Part shown: positions 1-11,237 of the stretch, in pieces
How the letters are laid out: each line of letters starts with the position of its first letter
Numbering within the stretch: position 1 is the first letter of the stretch
Origin: Xestospongia bergquistia
Lineage: Eukaryota; Porifera; Demospongiae; Haplosclerida; Petrosiidae
Direction of reading: 5' to 3'
NCBI GenBank assembly: GCA_963965975.1
Contig: OZ014419.1
Span: forward strand, 3,437,677-3,501,676
Length of the DNA stretch: 64,000 nt
The notes under the pieces: model-generated
What the model was told of the DNA's origin: nothing
Seen by the model: only the letters and a program-made list of their open reading frames with translations
The model's database searches: none
Translations under genes and position numbers: made by a program

Positions 1-542
1 CGCTCAATTCCTAGACTTCTGCAGAGAGATGAAATGACTTGACTTGTCAAATTTGCTCCTTGGTCACTATGAAGGCCTGAAGGCACTCCATATCAACAAA
101 CAATTTCATTAATCAGCACTGTAGCCAAGGTTTCTGTGTCTGTTGACTTAAGGGCGAAGGCTTCAACCCACTTACTGAAAATATCAGTCACAACTAAGAT
201 GTATTTCTTTCCTTTTGAAGAGGTGGGTAAAGGTCCCATAATATTCCAGAATATCCTTTCAAATGGTCAGGAGGCCTTAATAGTTCCAAGTGGCGCTTGT
301 GGTTTGGGTTGTCGAGCATTTCGTTGCTGACACTTCTGGCATTCTCATACCAATTTCTCAATATCCAGCTCATATCCCGGCCAGTAGAATCGCTCTTTCA
401 TACTATCAGTTGTTTTCCATAAACCAAGATGACCTGCATTGTTGTGGAGCTGTTTTAGGGCTGTTGTTTTCATATTCCTGGGGATCACTAGTTGTGTTTT
501 GGCAGTGTGGGAGGAAGAAGAGGATTGAAATTTCCGGCACAA
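1..542 (-). pseudogene. Gypsy integrase, 5' part (zinc-binding and core domain start)
   Basis: Minus-strand translation shows an H2C2 zinc-binding region. The two histidines lie in a HNNAGHLG-like stretch near 450-475 and the CQKCQ pair near 320-340. The catalytic core follows, with the first Asp in TDIFSKW (about 165-200) and the second Asp in LHSDQGANL (about 40-75). The third catalytic residue, Glu, should lie beyond base 1. A TGA stop falls just before ECQKCQ (near 345), where family members usually have Arg; CGA to TGA would explain it. The integrase would insert the cDNA into host DNA. Strongly recognisable as integrase, but broken. Confidence 0.85.
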
Positions 543-683
543 AAGTCAATTTTGGATGGAGATTTTACGTAGTCCAGGGGTTGAACTTGATGGTAGTGGT
601 TTTCCTCCTTCAAGTGCTTTGATCACCAGTGCAAGCTGCTTGTCGGCAAGCTGGGTCCTTCTCATTTTGTCTGGATCTATGTC

Positions 684-1007
684 CTATTGATACATTGCAG
701 CAATTACATTCCCTGTAGAGGGTCGTCTGGACATGGCATCAGCATTACCATTACTCTTTCCTGGTTTGTACTCAAAATGAAAATTGAATTGTTGCAGGAA
801 GATCATCCACCTTGAGAGACGTCCTCCAATATCTTTCAGACCTTTTAGTGATGTCAGGGGATTATGGTCACTAACTAGCTTAAACTTAAAGCAATGCAGG
901 TAGGGGTAGAACTCATTGATGGCTGCCACTGCAGCAAGTGCTTGCTTTTCAATTGTAGAGTAGTTTCGTACAGCCTTTTGCATTTGTCTGCTCCAATATG
1001 TTATCAC
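684..1007 (-). pseudogene. Gypsy RNase H domain
   Basis: The minus-strand open stretch of 107 codons matches the RNase H-like domain that follows RT in gypsy polyproteins. It carries YSTIEKQALA, the metal-binding Asp in LVSDHNPL, and the C-terminal connection motif YKPGKSNGNADAMSRR. It degrades the RNA of the RNA-DNA hybrid during reverse transcription. It lies in a different frame from the RT core (1,273-1,671), so a frameshift separates them. The domain end looks complete, and the integrase follows after about 140 bp. Confidence 0.85.
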
Positions 1008-1272
1008 TCGTTCTTTTCCATACTGATTCTGATTCAGGAATCCCCCCTATAGCTGAATCTGATGCATCAGTGTATAATACAAATTGCAGGCTGAAATCTG
1101 GGAATGCAAGGATGGGTGGGCTCACTAGTCTGTGCTTGAGCTCATCGAGAGCATTTTGGCATTTGGAATCCCAGCGGAAACCGTTTTCCTTTGTCAGAAG
1201 CTTGTGGAGTGGTCCTGCAATCTTGGAATAATCAACTACAAACAGGTGATAGTAGCTGGTCAGTCCTAAAAA

Positions 1273-2488
1273 CTACCTGAGCTCTTTCACATTGTTTGGG
1301 ACTGGGTATGTAGACACTGCCTTGGTCTTTGCAGGATCGGAGCAAACACCTGCAGCAGATACTATGTGTCCAAGATATTTAACTTCCCTTTGAGCAAAAT
1401 GACACTTATTTAGCTTTAGTGTTAGGCCTGCTTGCCTCAGTGCTTGAGAGACATTTGTCAACCTTTCAATGTGTCCTTTAAAAGATTTGCTAAATACCAC
1501 AATGTCGTCAAGATATATCAGGCATTGTTTCTCCGTTAGTCTAGCAAGAACACACTCCATTAGGTGCTGGAACGTGGCAGGTGGATTGGTAAGACCAAAT
1601 GGCATTACATTGAATTCAAAATGGCCTTTGGGAGTCGAAAGAGCTTTTTTCCTTGTCTTGCTCTTCAACATCCACCTGGCAGTAGCCGGAGGCGAGGTCT
1701 AGTGTGGTGAAGTAGGTAGCACCAGCAAGTGAGTCAAGAGTGGCATCTATCCTTGGGAAAGGGTAGGCATCCTAATGGGTGACAGAATTGACTTTTTGAT
1801 AGTCCACACAGAACCTCCAGGAACCATCCTTCTTCCTTACCATCACAATGGGTGATGACCAGGGGCTACTACTAGGTTTCACCACTCCTTGCTCAAGCAT
1901 CATTGAGACTTCTGCATCAACCACACCCTTGAGTACCTCAGGAATCCTTCGTAATGGTTGTCACACTGTTGGTCCTTCAATTGGAATTGAGTGCTTGACA
2001 ACTGGTGTTTGACGAACTGATCCTCCTTTAGGTGCAAATAAATCAGCAAATTGGGTCAAAAGATTTTGGAACTGTGTTTTTTCTGAAGATGTCAAATCAG
2101 GATGAACAAAGTTAAAATCCGGGACCTGTGATCGGTCTGTTTGTGTAGCCATCACATTGTTTATGTTATCATCCACCAGCATCACACTGTGTCTGGAGGT
2201 TGCCTCTCCAAGCTTCATACCTTTGTAGATAGTTGTTGGTGTGGGGCTGATGTTCATCACTTGTAAAACAACCTCCTTTCCTGACATAACTGGACTCAGC
2301 GTCCTTGCAATACAAAGATTCATGGGAGGGACACAGCTCATTGGCTCCACTAGTGCCTTGCAAAATCTGCTATATTCTTCCTTTAGCTCCCCCTGTATCA
2401 ACTGTATTGTGCGTCCAGGTATCTCTATGTCGACAGGGGCTATAACAGCTATATTATCAATTTTTGCTTTTTGATGTACTATAAACAT
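1273..2488 (-). pseudogene. Gypsy reverse transcriptase, frameshifted
   Basis: Two open pieces in different frames cover the RT. The upstream piece (1,961-2,488) is the protease-RT linker and the RT entry. The downstream piece (1,273-1,671) has the palm core: FNVMPFGLTNPPATFQ and the catalytic YLDDIVVFSK box near 1,500-1,525, followed by LKLNKCHF and YLGHIVS. Between them (1,672-1,960) the RT motifs SPIVMVRKKDGSWRFCVDY and TLDLASGY can still be read, but with a stop (TAG near 1,772) and a frame change. YLDD is intact; the open reading frame is not. Confidence 0.88.
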
Positions 2489-2593
2489 TGGAACATGGCA
2501 TTGTGGATCCTTCCAATTAAGAGAGTACTATGTTGCCAGTCCATTACAGCACCATGCTCCCTCAAAAATCTGTACCCAGTACACAATGTACAG

Positions 2594-2803
2594 TTAGGTT
2601 GCGAATGACAGTGACTCTTCCTCAGAGCTAAATGACCCGAGGGACACTGCAATTTTTGCTCTTCCTACAACACCTACTGGTATACCATTGGCACCCACAG
2701 CTCTTGATGACTCCGTCAGTTTTCGACAGTACTCCTTTGGTAGAAATTCGTATCGTGCGACAAAGACAGCAGCTCCAGCATCTAATAGAATTTTAGTAGG
2801 CAC
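2594..2803 (-). pseudogene. Gypsy aspartic protease fragment with altered active site
   Basis: This 70-codon minus-strand piece begins with MPTKILLDAGAAVFV, which aligns with the active-site strand of retroelement proteases (usually LLDTGAAVS). The Thr of the DTG triad is Ala here, which would be expected to impair catalysis. It sits between gag and RT, in the same frame as gag, as expected for gypsy. The flap and C-terminal parts are weak. Confidence 0.65.
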
Positions 2804-2863
2804 TTTTCCTAAAAGATCGTATGCGTAGAGTATAGCATTAACGCTCTGGTTGCTTTGGTAGGT

Positions 2864-3682
2864 CTAGGTCGGTGGATATAAGTTCAGCCAGCTGCCCACT
2901 GATCGGGCTGGCCCGTTGTAGTTTAACTGGAAGCAGTCACATTGAAAGTGTCCAAACACACCACACTTCCAACGGGGGCGGCGATTGTGGTCCGCTATCG
3001 GAGGGTTACGATCACAGACAGTTTGATCGACACCAGTAGGCTGCATTCTTATTTCAAAAGCCTCTAGTCGCTTTGTCATCTGATCTAAGGCCTGTTGTAA
3101 TTGAATGGTCAGCGTTTGGTCTTCCATAGGATCCATCTTATTGATCACATTAATATCTTTAGTCCCCGCCTCGGTGTGTTTTGTTTCAAAGTTTAACACA
3201 TATTAAACCTCCTTTGCGTTCTCAACTGCTTGCTCGAAGGTTGTAGGTTGTCCACACAGCAATATTTGCTGACTTAGAGGGGACATCAATCCTGTTAGGA
3301 AACAATGCATCAGAATACCAGAGGTCAATTTCTCATCTTGGTAACCCTGTTTGAATAACTTCTTCAAGGAATCGGCAAAATCTGCAACTTTTTCACCTGA
3401 ACGCTGGCAACAAGAGATGAATAACTTCTCCACTGTTAGTGGGTCTTGTACCAGGCCAGCATTCTTTATTAGTGCTGTTTTTAGTAGCTTCAGCTCAGCT
3501 TTAATGGTTGCATCCAGGTTGACAAAGTAGTCTACTAGAGTCCATCACAAAAGCGTCGGCAGGATAGATGCAAGTTTCTCGTCATTCCATTCCTTTGCAG
3601 CAGATACAAGTTCGAATTGATTCCATGCCCGAAGGAACTCTTCAACAACAATTTCTGGAAAGGGTAAGTCAAATGTAGCCAT
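2864..3682 (-). pseudogene. Gypsy gag, with in-frame stops
   Basis: The most likely start is the ATG at 3,680-3,682 (MATFDLPFPEIVVEEF), directly downstream of the LTR and primer-binding site. The same frame runs to 2,864 but contains stops at 3,545-3,547 (TGA) and near 3,203 (TAA). The C-terminal part has one zinc knuckle, KCGVFGHFQCDC near 2,930-2,975, in which the first Cys of the C-x2-C-x4-H-x4-C pattern is Arg. Gag would form the nucleoprotein particle. Assigned from position, the start context and the knuckle; the capsid part alone is not diagnostic. Confidence 0.75.
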
Positions 3683-3699
3683 CCCACTCCTAACACCAA

Positions 3700-3900
3700 T
3701 GTAACGTGGGTAAATCAGCAAAGTTAAAGTTAAAAGTCTTAGTATGACAATGATATATTTTACAACAAGAGAATTGCAATCAGAATACATACACAGTCTT
3801 TATATAGGAAGATGATGGATTGTTCTACAAGCAATGATCACAAAAATAAATAAACATCTCAGATAAATAAACAATTTAGGGATACAGTACACACACTACA
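3700..3900 (-). repeat. 5' LTR of the gypsy element
   Basis: On the minus strand the segment begins TGTAGTGTGTG (3,900 downwards) and ends with CA at 3,700, the usual TG...CA ends. It is followed at once by TTGGTGTTAGGAGTGGGA (3,682-3,699), which has the look of the primer-binding sites common in animal gypsy elements. The gag ATG overlaps that site. Length is about 201 bp. The second LTR is not in the window, so the limits rest on terminal motifs and on the sharp switch to array sequence at 3,901. Confidence 0.75.
3798..3806 (-). promoter_or_regulatory. TATA box in the gypsy LTR
   Basis: The minus strand reads TATATAAAG in the middle of the LTR, upstream of the expected RNA start. A motif match in the right place; activity is not known. 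Confidence 0.45.
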
Positions 3901-6900
3901 GTGATACTCTTGGCTCAGATAATGGTAGCACAGGACTTCTCTCTAAAGTCACTAGTAGTAAGTTAAAGAAGCTCATTTAACCTGTGTTAATACAGTTAGT
4001 AGGTTATACTCTTCACTCAGATAAAAGTGGTACTCTTAGCTCAGATAAAGGTGGTACTGCACATCTCTCTAAAGTCACAAGTAGTCAGATAAAGAAACTC
4101 CTTAAACCTGTCTTATTAGAGATAGTAGGTCATACTCATCGCTCAGATAATGGTGGTACTCTTAGCTCAGATAATGATGTACTCTTTGTTTAGATAATGG
4201 TTCTACTCATAGTCAGATAATGGTGGTGCTGGCAATCTATCTAAAGTCACTAATGATAAATTAAAGACACTCATTCAACCTGCGTTAGTACAGTTGTTAG
4301 GTAATACTATTCGCTCAGATAATGGTGGTACTAATAGTTAAAATAATGGTGGTACTGGATGTCTCTTCAAAGTCACAACCAGTCAGACAAAGAAACTCCT
4401 TAAACCTGTCTTATTAGAGATAGTAGGTTGTACTCATCACTCAGATAATGGTGGTTTTCTTAGCTCAGATAATGTCGGCATTGGACGTCTCTCTAAAGTC
4501 AGTAGTAGTAAGTTAAAGAAACTCATTTAACCTGGGTAAATACAGTTAGTAAGTCATACTCTTCGCTCAGATAATGGTGGCAATCTTAAGTCAGATAATG
4601 GTGGTAAGTGACATGACTTTGAAGTAACTAGTAGTAATTTAAAGAAACTCATTCAATCTGTGTTAATACAGTTAGTAGGTTGTACTCTTCACTCAGATAA
4701 TGGTGGTACACTTAGCTCATATGATGGTGGCACTGGTCATCTCTCTAATGTCATTAGCAGGAAGTTAAAAAAACTCATTGAACCTGCATTAATACAGTTA
4801 GTAGGTCGTATACTTCACTCAGATAACGATGGTACTCTTAGCTCAGACAAAGGTGGTACTCTTTGTCTCTCTAAAGTCAGTAGTAGTAAGTTAAATAAAC
4901 TCGTTGAGCCTGCTTTAATACAGTTAAAAGTTCGAACCCTTATCTCAGATAATGGTAGTACTTGACGTCTCTCTATAGTTTCTAGTAGTAAGTCAAAGAA
5001 ACTCATTCAACCTGTGGTAATGCAGTTAGCAAGTCGTAGCCTTCACTCAGATAATGGTGGTACTCTTAGCACATATAATGGTGGTACTGGACATTACCCT
5101 AAAGTCACTAGTAGTAAGTTCAACTAACTCATTCAACCTGTGTTAATACAGTTAGTAGGTCGTACATTTCACTCAGATAACGATGGTACCCTTAGCTCAT
5201 TCAAATAATGGTAGTACTCGATGTCTCCCTAAAGTTTCTAGTAGTAAGTCAAAGAAACTCATTCAACCTGTGGTAATGAAGTTAGTAAGTCGTACACTTC
5301 ACTCAGATAATGGTGGCATTTTTAGCTCATAAAATGGTGGTACTGTTCATCTGTCTAAAGTCACTAGTAGTAAGTTAAACAAACTCATTCAACATGTGTT
5401 AATACAGTTAGTAGGTCGTACACTTCACTCAGATAACGATGGTACTCTTAGCTCAGACAAAGGTGGTACTCTTCGTCTCTCTAAAGTCAGTAGTAGTAAG
5501 TTAAATAAACTCATTGAACCTGCGTTGATACAGGTAAAAGGTCGTACTCCTAGCTCAGATAATGGTAGTATTCGACGTCCCTCTAATGTTTCTAGTAGTA
5601 AGTCAAAAAAACTCATTCAACCTATGGTAATGCAATTAGTAAGTCATAGCTTTCACTCAGATAATGGTGGTACCCTTAGCTCATATAATGGTGGTACTGG
5701 ACATTTCCCTAAAGTCACTAGTAGTAAGTTAAAGTAACTCATTCAACTTGTGTTCATACAGTTAGTAGGTTGTACACTTCACTTAGATAACAATGGTACC
5801 CTTAGCTCAGATAATGGTGGTACTGGTCGTCTCTCTAAAGTCACTAGTAGTAAGTTAAATAAACTCATTGAACCTGCATTAATACAGTTAAAAGGTTATA
5901 CTCTTAGCTCAGATAATGGTGATATCTTTGTTCAGACAATGGTTGTAATTTTAGGTCAGATAATGGTTGTACAGGACATTTATCTAAAGTCACAAGTTGT
6001 AAGTTAAAGGAACTCATTCATCCTTTGTTAGTACAGATATCAGGTCATACTCTTCGCTAAGACAATAGTGGTACTCTTAGCTAAGATAATGGAGGTACAG
6101 GACATCTCTTTTAAGTCAATAGTTGTAAGTTAAAGAAGCTCATTCAACCTGTGTTAATAAAGTTAGTATGTTGTACACTTCACTCAGATAATGGTGGTAC
6201 TCTTAGCTCAGATAATGGAGGTACTGGACGTGTCTCTAATGTCACTATTAGTTAGTTAAAGAAACTCAATCAACCTGCGTTAATACAGTTAGTAGTTCGT
6301 ATACTTCCCTCAGATAATGGTGGTACTCTTAGCTCAGAAAGTGGTGGTAGTTTTCATTCAGATAATAGTTGTAATCCTAGCTAAGATAATGGTAGAAATA
6401 GACGTCTCTCTAAAGTGACTAGTCGTAAGTTAAAGAAACTTATTCAACCTTTCTTACTTAGATAGTAGGTCATACTCATCACTCAGATAACTGTGGTACT
6501 CTTAGCTCACATAATGGTGGTACTGGATGTCTCTCTAAAGTCACTTGTAATAAGTTAAAGAAACTCATTTAACCAGTGTTAATACAGTTACAAGGTCATA
6601 CTCTGAGCTCAGATAAAGATTGTAGTGGTCATCTCTCTAATGTCAGTAGTAGTAAGTTAAAAAAACTCATTGAATCTGTGTTAATACAGTTAGTAGGTCA
6701 TCCTCTTCCCTTAGATAATGATGATACTCTTAGATCAGATAATGGTGGTACTGGACATCTCTCTAAAGTCACTAGTAGTAAGTTAAAGAAACTCAATCAA
6801 CCTGTGCTAATAGAGTTAGTAGGTCGCACTCTACGCTCAGAAAACAGTGGTAATCTTAGCTCAGATAATGGTAGTACTGGACGTTTCTTTAAAGTCAGTA

Positions 6901-8343
6901 GTAGTAAGTTAAAAAAAAACATTCAACCTGTCTTAATACAGTTAATAGGTCATACTCTTCATTCAGATAATGGTGATACTCTCAGCTAAGACAATCGTAG
7001 TACTGGATGTCTCCCTAAAGTTACTAGTGGTAAGTTAAAGAAACCCCTTCAACCTGCCTTAATGCAGTTAGTTGGTCATAACATTAGCTCCAACAATGGT
7101 GGTAGTGTACATCTCTCTAATGTCACTAGTAGTAAGTTAAAGAAAATACTGGAACCTGTGATAATACAGTTACTAGGTCCTACTCTTCCCTCAGATAATG
7201 GTGGTAGTCTTAGCTCAGATAATGGTGGTATTGGACATCTCTCTAAAGTCACTAGTAGTAAGTTAAAGAAACTCAGTCAACCTGTGTTAATAGAGTTAGT
7301 AGGTCGTACTCTTCACTTAGATAATGGTGGTACACTTAGCTCAGATAATGAAGGTACGAGACGTGTCTCTAAAGTCACTACTTGTAAGTAAAAAAAAAAC
7401 TAAACCAATGTTAACAGCGTTAGTAGGTCGTACTCTTAGTTCTGATAACGGTGCTACTCATAGCTAAGACAATTGCAGTACTGGACGTCTCTCTAAAGTT
7501 ACTAGTGGTAAGTTAAAGAAAACCCTTCAACTTGTCTTAATGCACCTAGTTGGTCGTAACGTTAGCTCAGATAATGCTGGAACTGGACATCTCTCAAAAG
7601 TCACTAGCAGTAAGTTAAAAAAAATCATTCAACCTATGTTAGTACAGTTAGTAGGTCATACTTTACACACAGATAATGGTGGTACTGCACGTCTCTCTAA
7701 AAGCACTTAAGTATGCTGAAGAAACTCATTCCACCTGTCTTAATACAGTTAGTATGTTGTACTCTTCGCTCAGATAATGGTCGTACCCTTAACTCAGATA
7801 ATGGTGTTGCAAGACATCTCTCTAAAGTCATTAATGGTAAGTTAAAGAAACTTATTCAACCTCTGTTCATACAGTTAGCAGGTCATACTTTTTGCTCTGA
7901 TAATGGTGGTACTGGGCATTTCTCTAAAGTCACTAATGGTAAGTTAATGAAACTCATTCAACCTGTGTTAATACATTTAGTAGATTGTACTTTTCGCTCA
8001 GATAATGGTGGTATTCTTAGCTCAGACAATGGTGGTACTCGAAGTCTCTCTAAAGTAGTAGAAGTGAATTAAAGAAACTCATTCAACATGTGTTAATACA
8101 GTTAGTAGGTCATATCCTTCGCTTAGATAATGATGGTACTGTTAGCTCAAAAAATGGAGGTACTGGACATGTCTCTAAAGTCGCTAGTAGTAAGTTAAGA
8201 AACACATCCATCCTGTGTTAGTACAATTAGTAGGTCACACACTTCACTCCAATCATAGCGGTACCCTTAGCTGAGATAATAGTGGTACTGGATGTCCCCC
8301 TAAAGTCACTATTATAGTACTAAATTAAAGAAACTCATTTAAC

Positions 8344-8603
8344 ATGTGTAAATACAGTTAGTAGGTCATACTCTTCGCTCAGATAATGATGGCACTCTTA
8401 GATCAGAGAATCTTGTTACTGGATATCTCTCTAAAGTTGCTAGTACTAAATTAAAGAAACTCATTCAACCTTTGTTAATACAGTTAGTAGGTCATACTCT
8501 TCGCCCAGATAATGATGGCACTCTTAGATCAGAGAACCTTGTTACTGGATATCGCTCTAAAGTTGCTAGTAGTAAGTTAAAGAAACGCATTCAAACTGTG
8601 TTA
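8344..8603 (+). repeat. Recent single-unit duplication inside the array
   Basis: Two successive 126-bp units share rare variants such as gatcagagaatcttgttac (second copy: gagaaccttgttac) and gatggcactcttagatcag, and differ at only a few bases. They are far closer to each other than to neighbouring units, as expected for a recent unequal exchange. A third relative is near 17,935-18,030. Confidence 0.8.
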
Positions 8604-8834
8604 ATACAGTTAGTAGGTCATACACTTCACTTAGATAATGGTGGTACTCTTAGCTCAGTTAATTGTGGTAATGGACATGTGTCTAAATTTGCTAGTAGTA
8701 AGTTAAAGAAACTCATTCAACCTGTGTTTATACAGATAGTAGATCGTATTCTTCACTCCAATAATAGTTGTATTCTTAGGTCAGATAATGGTGATATTCG
8801 ATGTCTCGCTAAAGTCACTAGTAGTAAGTTAAAG

Positions 8835-9130
8835 AAAGTCATGCAACCTGTGTTTGAACAGTTGGTAGGTCGTACTCTTCACTCAGATAATGGCGGTACT
8901 CTTAGCTCAGATAATTGTTGTATTGGACGTCTCTCTTATGTCAGTAATAGTAAATTAAAGAAACTCATTGAACCTGTATTAACAGGGTTTGTAGGTCATA
9001 TTCTTTACTCTGATAATGGAGGTACTCTTAGGTCAGATAATGGCGGTACTGGCCGTCTCTGTAAAGTCACTAGTAGTAAATTAATAAAACACATTGAACC
9101 TGAGTTAATACAGTTAGTAGGTCATAGTCT
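8835..9130 (+). repeat. Higher-order block, copy A
   Basis: A block of at least two units marked by gaaagtcatgcaacctgtg, then gttggta, then ctctcttatgtcagtaatag, then ggaggtactcttaggtcag, then aaaacacattgaacc. The same ordered set of rare variants recurs near 13,215 and 19,512, so the block was copied as a unit. Confidence 0.7.
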
Positions 9131-9627
9131 ATATTCAGATAATGCTGGTACTCTTAGCTCAGAGAATTGTGGTGCTGGACATGTCTATAAAGTCACTAGT
9201 ACTAAGATAAAGACACTCATTCAACGTGTGTTAATTAAAATTAGTAGATCATTCTCTTCACTCAGATAATGGCAGTACTTTCAGGTCAGGTAAAGGTGGT
9301 AGTGGAAGTCTCTGTAAAGTCACTAGTAGTAACTTAAAGAAACTCATTCTACCAGTGTTAGTACAATTAGTAGGTTGTACTCTTCACTGAGATAATGGCA
9401 GTACTCTTAGCTCGGATAATTTTGGTACTGGACGTCTCTCTAAAGTCAGTAGTAGTAAATTAAGAAAACTCATTCAAATGTAATTTAAACCAAAGTTTAA
9501 ATGTGGTTAATGGGGATGGATCTGGGCTATAGCGCGCATGCGTAGTCTACATAAGATCACATGCCTTACTGCTAGGCAAGCTAACAGACTTATCTCCTTT
9601 CAGTTTCTTACGACAATCGTGCAGACC

Positions 9628-10937
9628 ATGACTGACGAGCCCTCTATTCCATTTACAAAGGAGCAACTCGAGTTCTTAAGAGCCTGGATGAGACCTTCAC
9701 CACGAAACAGGTCGAGATCCCCCCCGTCGTCACGTCACGGGGACCTGAGCCCGGACCACCTCTCCTCGACCTAGAGATGACCCGAACCCAGGTAAGAAGA
9801 GCTAACCTACACTGCCTCACCATAGCCACCAATGAGGGAGACCACTTTATATTGGCGAGCTAGTATTGGCACTCACACATATTAGTCCACACATGCACAG
9901 CATACACCCACGCAATAGCTCATACACAACTCGCACCACCACACGCAGCAACAATTGACAGGTATATAGCACCCAGTTGATTGCACTCACTCTACATGTT
10001 ACATCCTTATATTAACATTTAAAAAAATAAAATAAAATAAAATTGAAGTAAATAAATAAAAGTCAATAAAAACGAACAAACAACAAAAACATTTATATAG
10101 TTGGTAAGGATACTTACAAGGCAAAGTTAAATGCTTAAATTATATGTACAACTCCAGTGCAGTTTATCAGCATTAAGTGTACTAGTGATCTCCCAGGGAC
10201 AACTGCAGTTCCACAGAGATTAGTTAGGAAGATTTTGAATGGAGACTTTGTCGACATGTCAAAGTTACTTCCAGACTCATGGAGGGTGGAGGAAATGAAC
10301 ACACAGTCATCAAGCCAAAGAGGAGGCCCCTGTTGTGGCCTTGTCACATATATCTTAATATGGCTAGAGTGTTTTGCAACCCTAGCTCTGTCATCACATC
10401 CAGACATCCTGACAAGGCACCCCACCTCTTTGCTTACGCCAGGACGATTGTCTGAGCCAGCCAGAACTTTGAGGGCCTGGCATGGGTATCTTATGACACC
10501 AATTTCAGAAGACAAGCAGCGAACCAGAAGTCCTGGGACTGGGGCAACATTGACCCAGCAATGTTTAACGAAGCCTTCTGTGGCAGAGCAAAACTAAAGC
10601 CTCGTTGAAATTAGGTCAGATAGGCAGTCCTGAAATTCGTGCCTATCTGACCAGCACGAATTTCCGGACTGCCCCCTGGTACCACCCACCACAAAGGAAG
10701 TCCGGGAGCCACAGGCGGGGTCCCGCCCACTTGGCAATCGCCTTAACCAAAGCTATGTTGAGTTGTGTGGTTTATTTAATAAACCAGTGGCCAACGAATG
10801 TAGATACACAGATTGCAAGTACGCCCATATTTGTTCCCTGTGTTGTCTGGGCCCTCATCCAATGCTCAAGGCCCCATTGCACTCTCCTGGCGTTGTCTCC
10901 CGAGACAGTCACTCTAAGGATCACCCCTAGATTGTAG
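9628..10937 (+). pseudogene. DIRS gag-like ORF, broken
   Basis: The first piece starts at ATG 9,628 (MTDEPSIPFTKEQLEF), typical of DIRS gag N-termini, and stops by 9,774. After an A-rich gap, 10,170-10,600 carries AVPQRLVRKILNGDFVDMSK, LLPDSWRVEE and WLECFATLALSSHP. A change of frame then leads to TFEGLAW-like and YDTNFRRQA-like motifs and NEAFCGRAK. A cysteine/histidine cluster follows at about 10,765-10,850 (ECRYTDCKYAHICSLCCLGPH), the usual gag zinc-binding tail. At least three frame breaks. It would bind element RNA. Confidence 0.75.
9775..10135. other. Non-coding gap within the DIRS gag region
   Basis: About 360 bp with no usable frame. The right half (10,010-10,120) is very A-rich (aaaataaaataaaat). 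It could be a decayed intron or an insertion into gag; I cannot tell which. Confidence 0.5.
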
Positions 10938-10939
10938 AA

Positions 10940-11235
10940 GAGACGACCACACCAGACCTAGGCTAGAACCAATTACTAGCTTTACCATGTATCACTTGAG
11001 TTACTATATTAGCAACTGACACTCCACCTGTAGTATACAATAGGTAGAAATATATTTCCTGACATAATATCCTAATTGAGTTAAATTGTGAATGATTAAT
11101 ATCACATAGTCAATGCACTTTAATAACAGCACTAGTAACTTAATTTAATAACTAATAATTAATCACTTAGCACTCCCACATGCAACTTATCCATCACAGT
11201 ACAGAATGTGCACAGGAACAAATAAGGGAATATCC
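10940..11235. other. AT-rich spacer between DIRS gag and RT
   Basis: No coding signal and no recognisable motif between the gag zinc cluster and the start of the RT. Confidence 0.5.
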
Positions 11236-11237
11236 AA

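Larger units (their letters stand above)
1..3900 (-). mobile_element. Ty3/gypsy LTR retrotransposon, degraded, cut by the window edge
   Basis: Read on the minus strand from 3,900 down to 1, the order is LTR, primer-binding site, gag, protease, reverse transcriptase, RNase H, integrase. That is the Ty3/gypsy order. The integrase is interrupted by the left window edge, so the second LTR lies outside. Several in-frame stops and at least two frame changes make the copy non-autonomous. Immediately right of the LTR (from 3,901) the 126-bp tandem array starts, so the element apparently sits inside that array. The five bases 3,901-3,905 (GTGAT) are the candidate target duplication; the partner copy would be outside the window. 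Confidence 0.9.
3901..9477 (+). repeat. 126-bp tandem array, segment 1
   Basis: Head-to-tail units of about 126 bp. A typical unit contains actcttcactcagataatgg, tggtactcttagctcagata, tggacatctctctaaagtca, ctagtagtaagttaaagaaa and ctcattcaacctgtgttaat in that order. The plus-strand translation gives a 42-residue period: TLxSDNGG, TLSSDNGG, TGHLSKVTSSKLKK, LIQPVLIQLVGR. Many units carry stops and the frame changes along the segment; the longest open run is 8,472-9,269 (265 codons). Apparent starts are mostly GTG or TTG in gtgttaatacag, so they are not credible eukaryotic starts. Bounded on the left by the gypsy LTR and on the right by the DIRS element. Confidence 0.95.

Noticed and set aside
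136-622. Plus-strand ORFs at the left edge
   Set aside because: They are antisense shadows of the gypsy integrase.
4815-5006. Minus-strand open frames in the array (LSELRVPSLSE-type repeats; also at 5,425, 17,216, 22,281, 24,297, 38,749 and 42,051)
   Set aside because: They are the antisense reading of the same 126-bp unit, are shorter than the plus-strand frames and have no starts or other support.
3984-9269. Individual array ORFs as separate small genes
   Set aside because: Their starts are GTG or TTG inside the unit (gtgttaatacag), they are bounded only by random stops, and dozens of near-copies exist. They are pieces of one repeat array.
10135-10515. Minus-strand ORF within the DIRS gag
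   Set aside because: Antisense shadow of the gag frame, whose motifs are on the plus strand.
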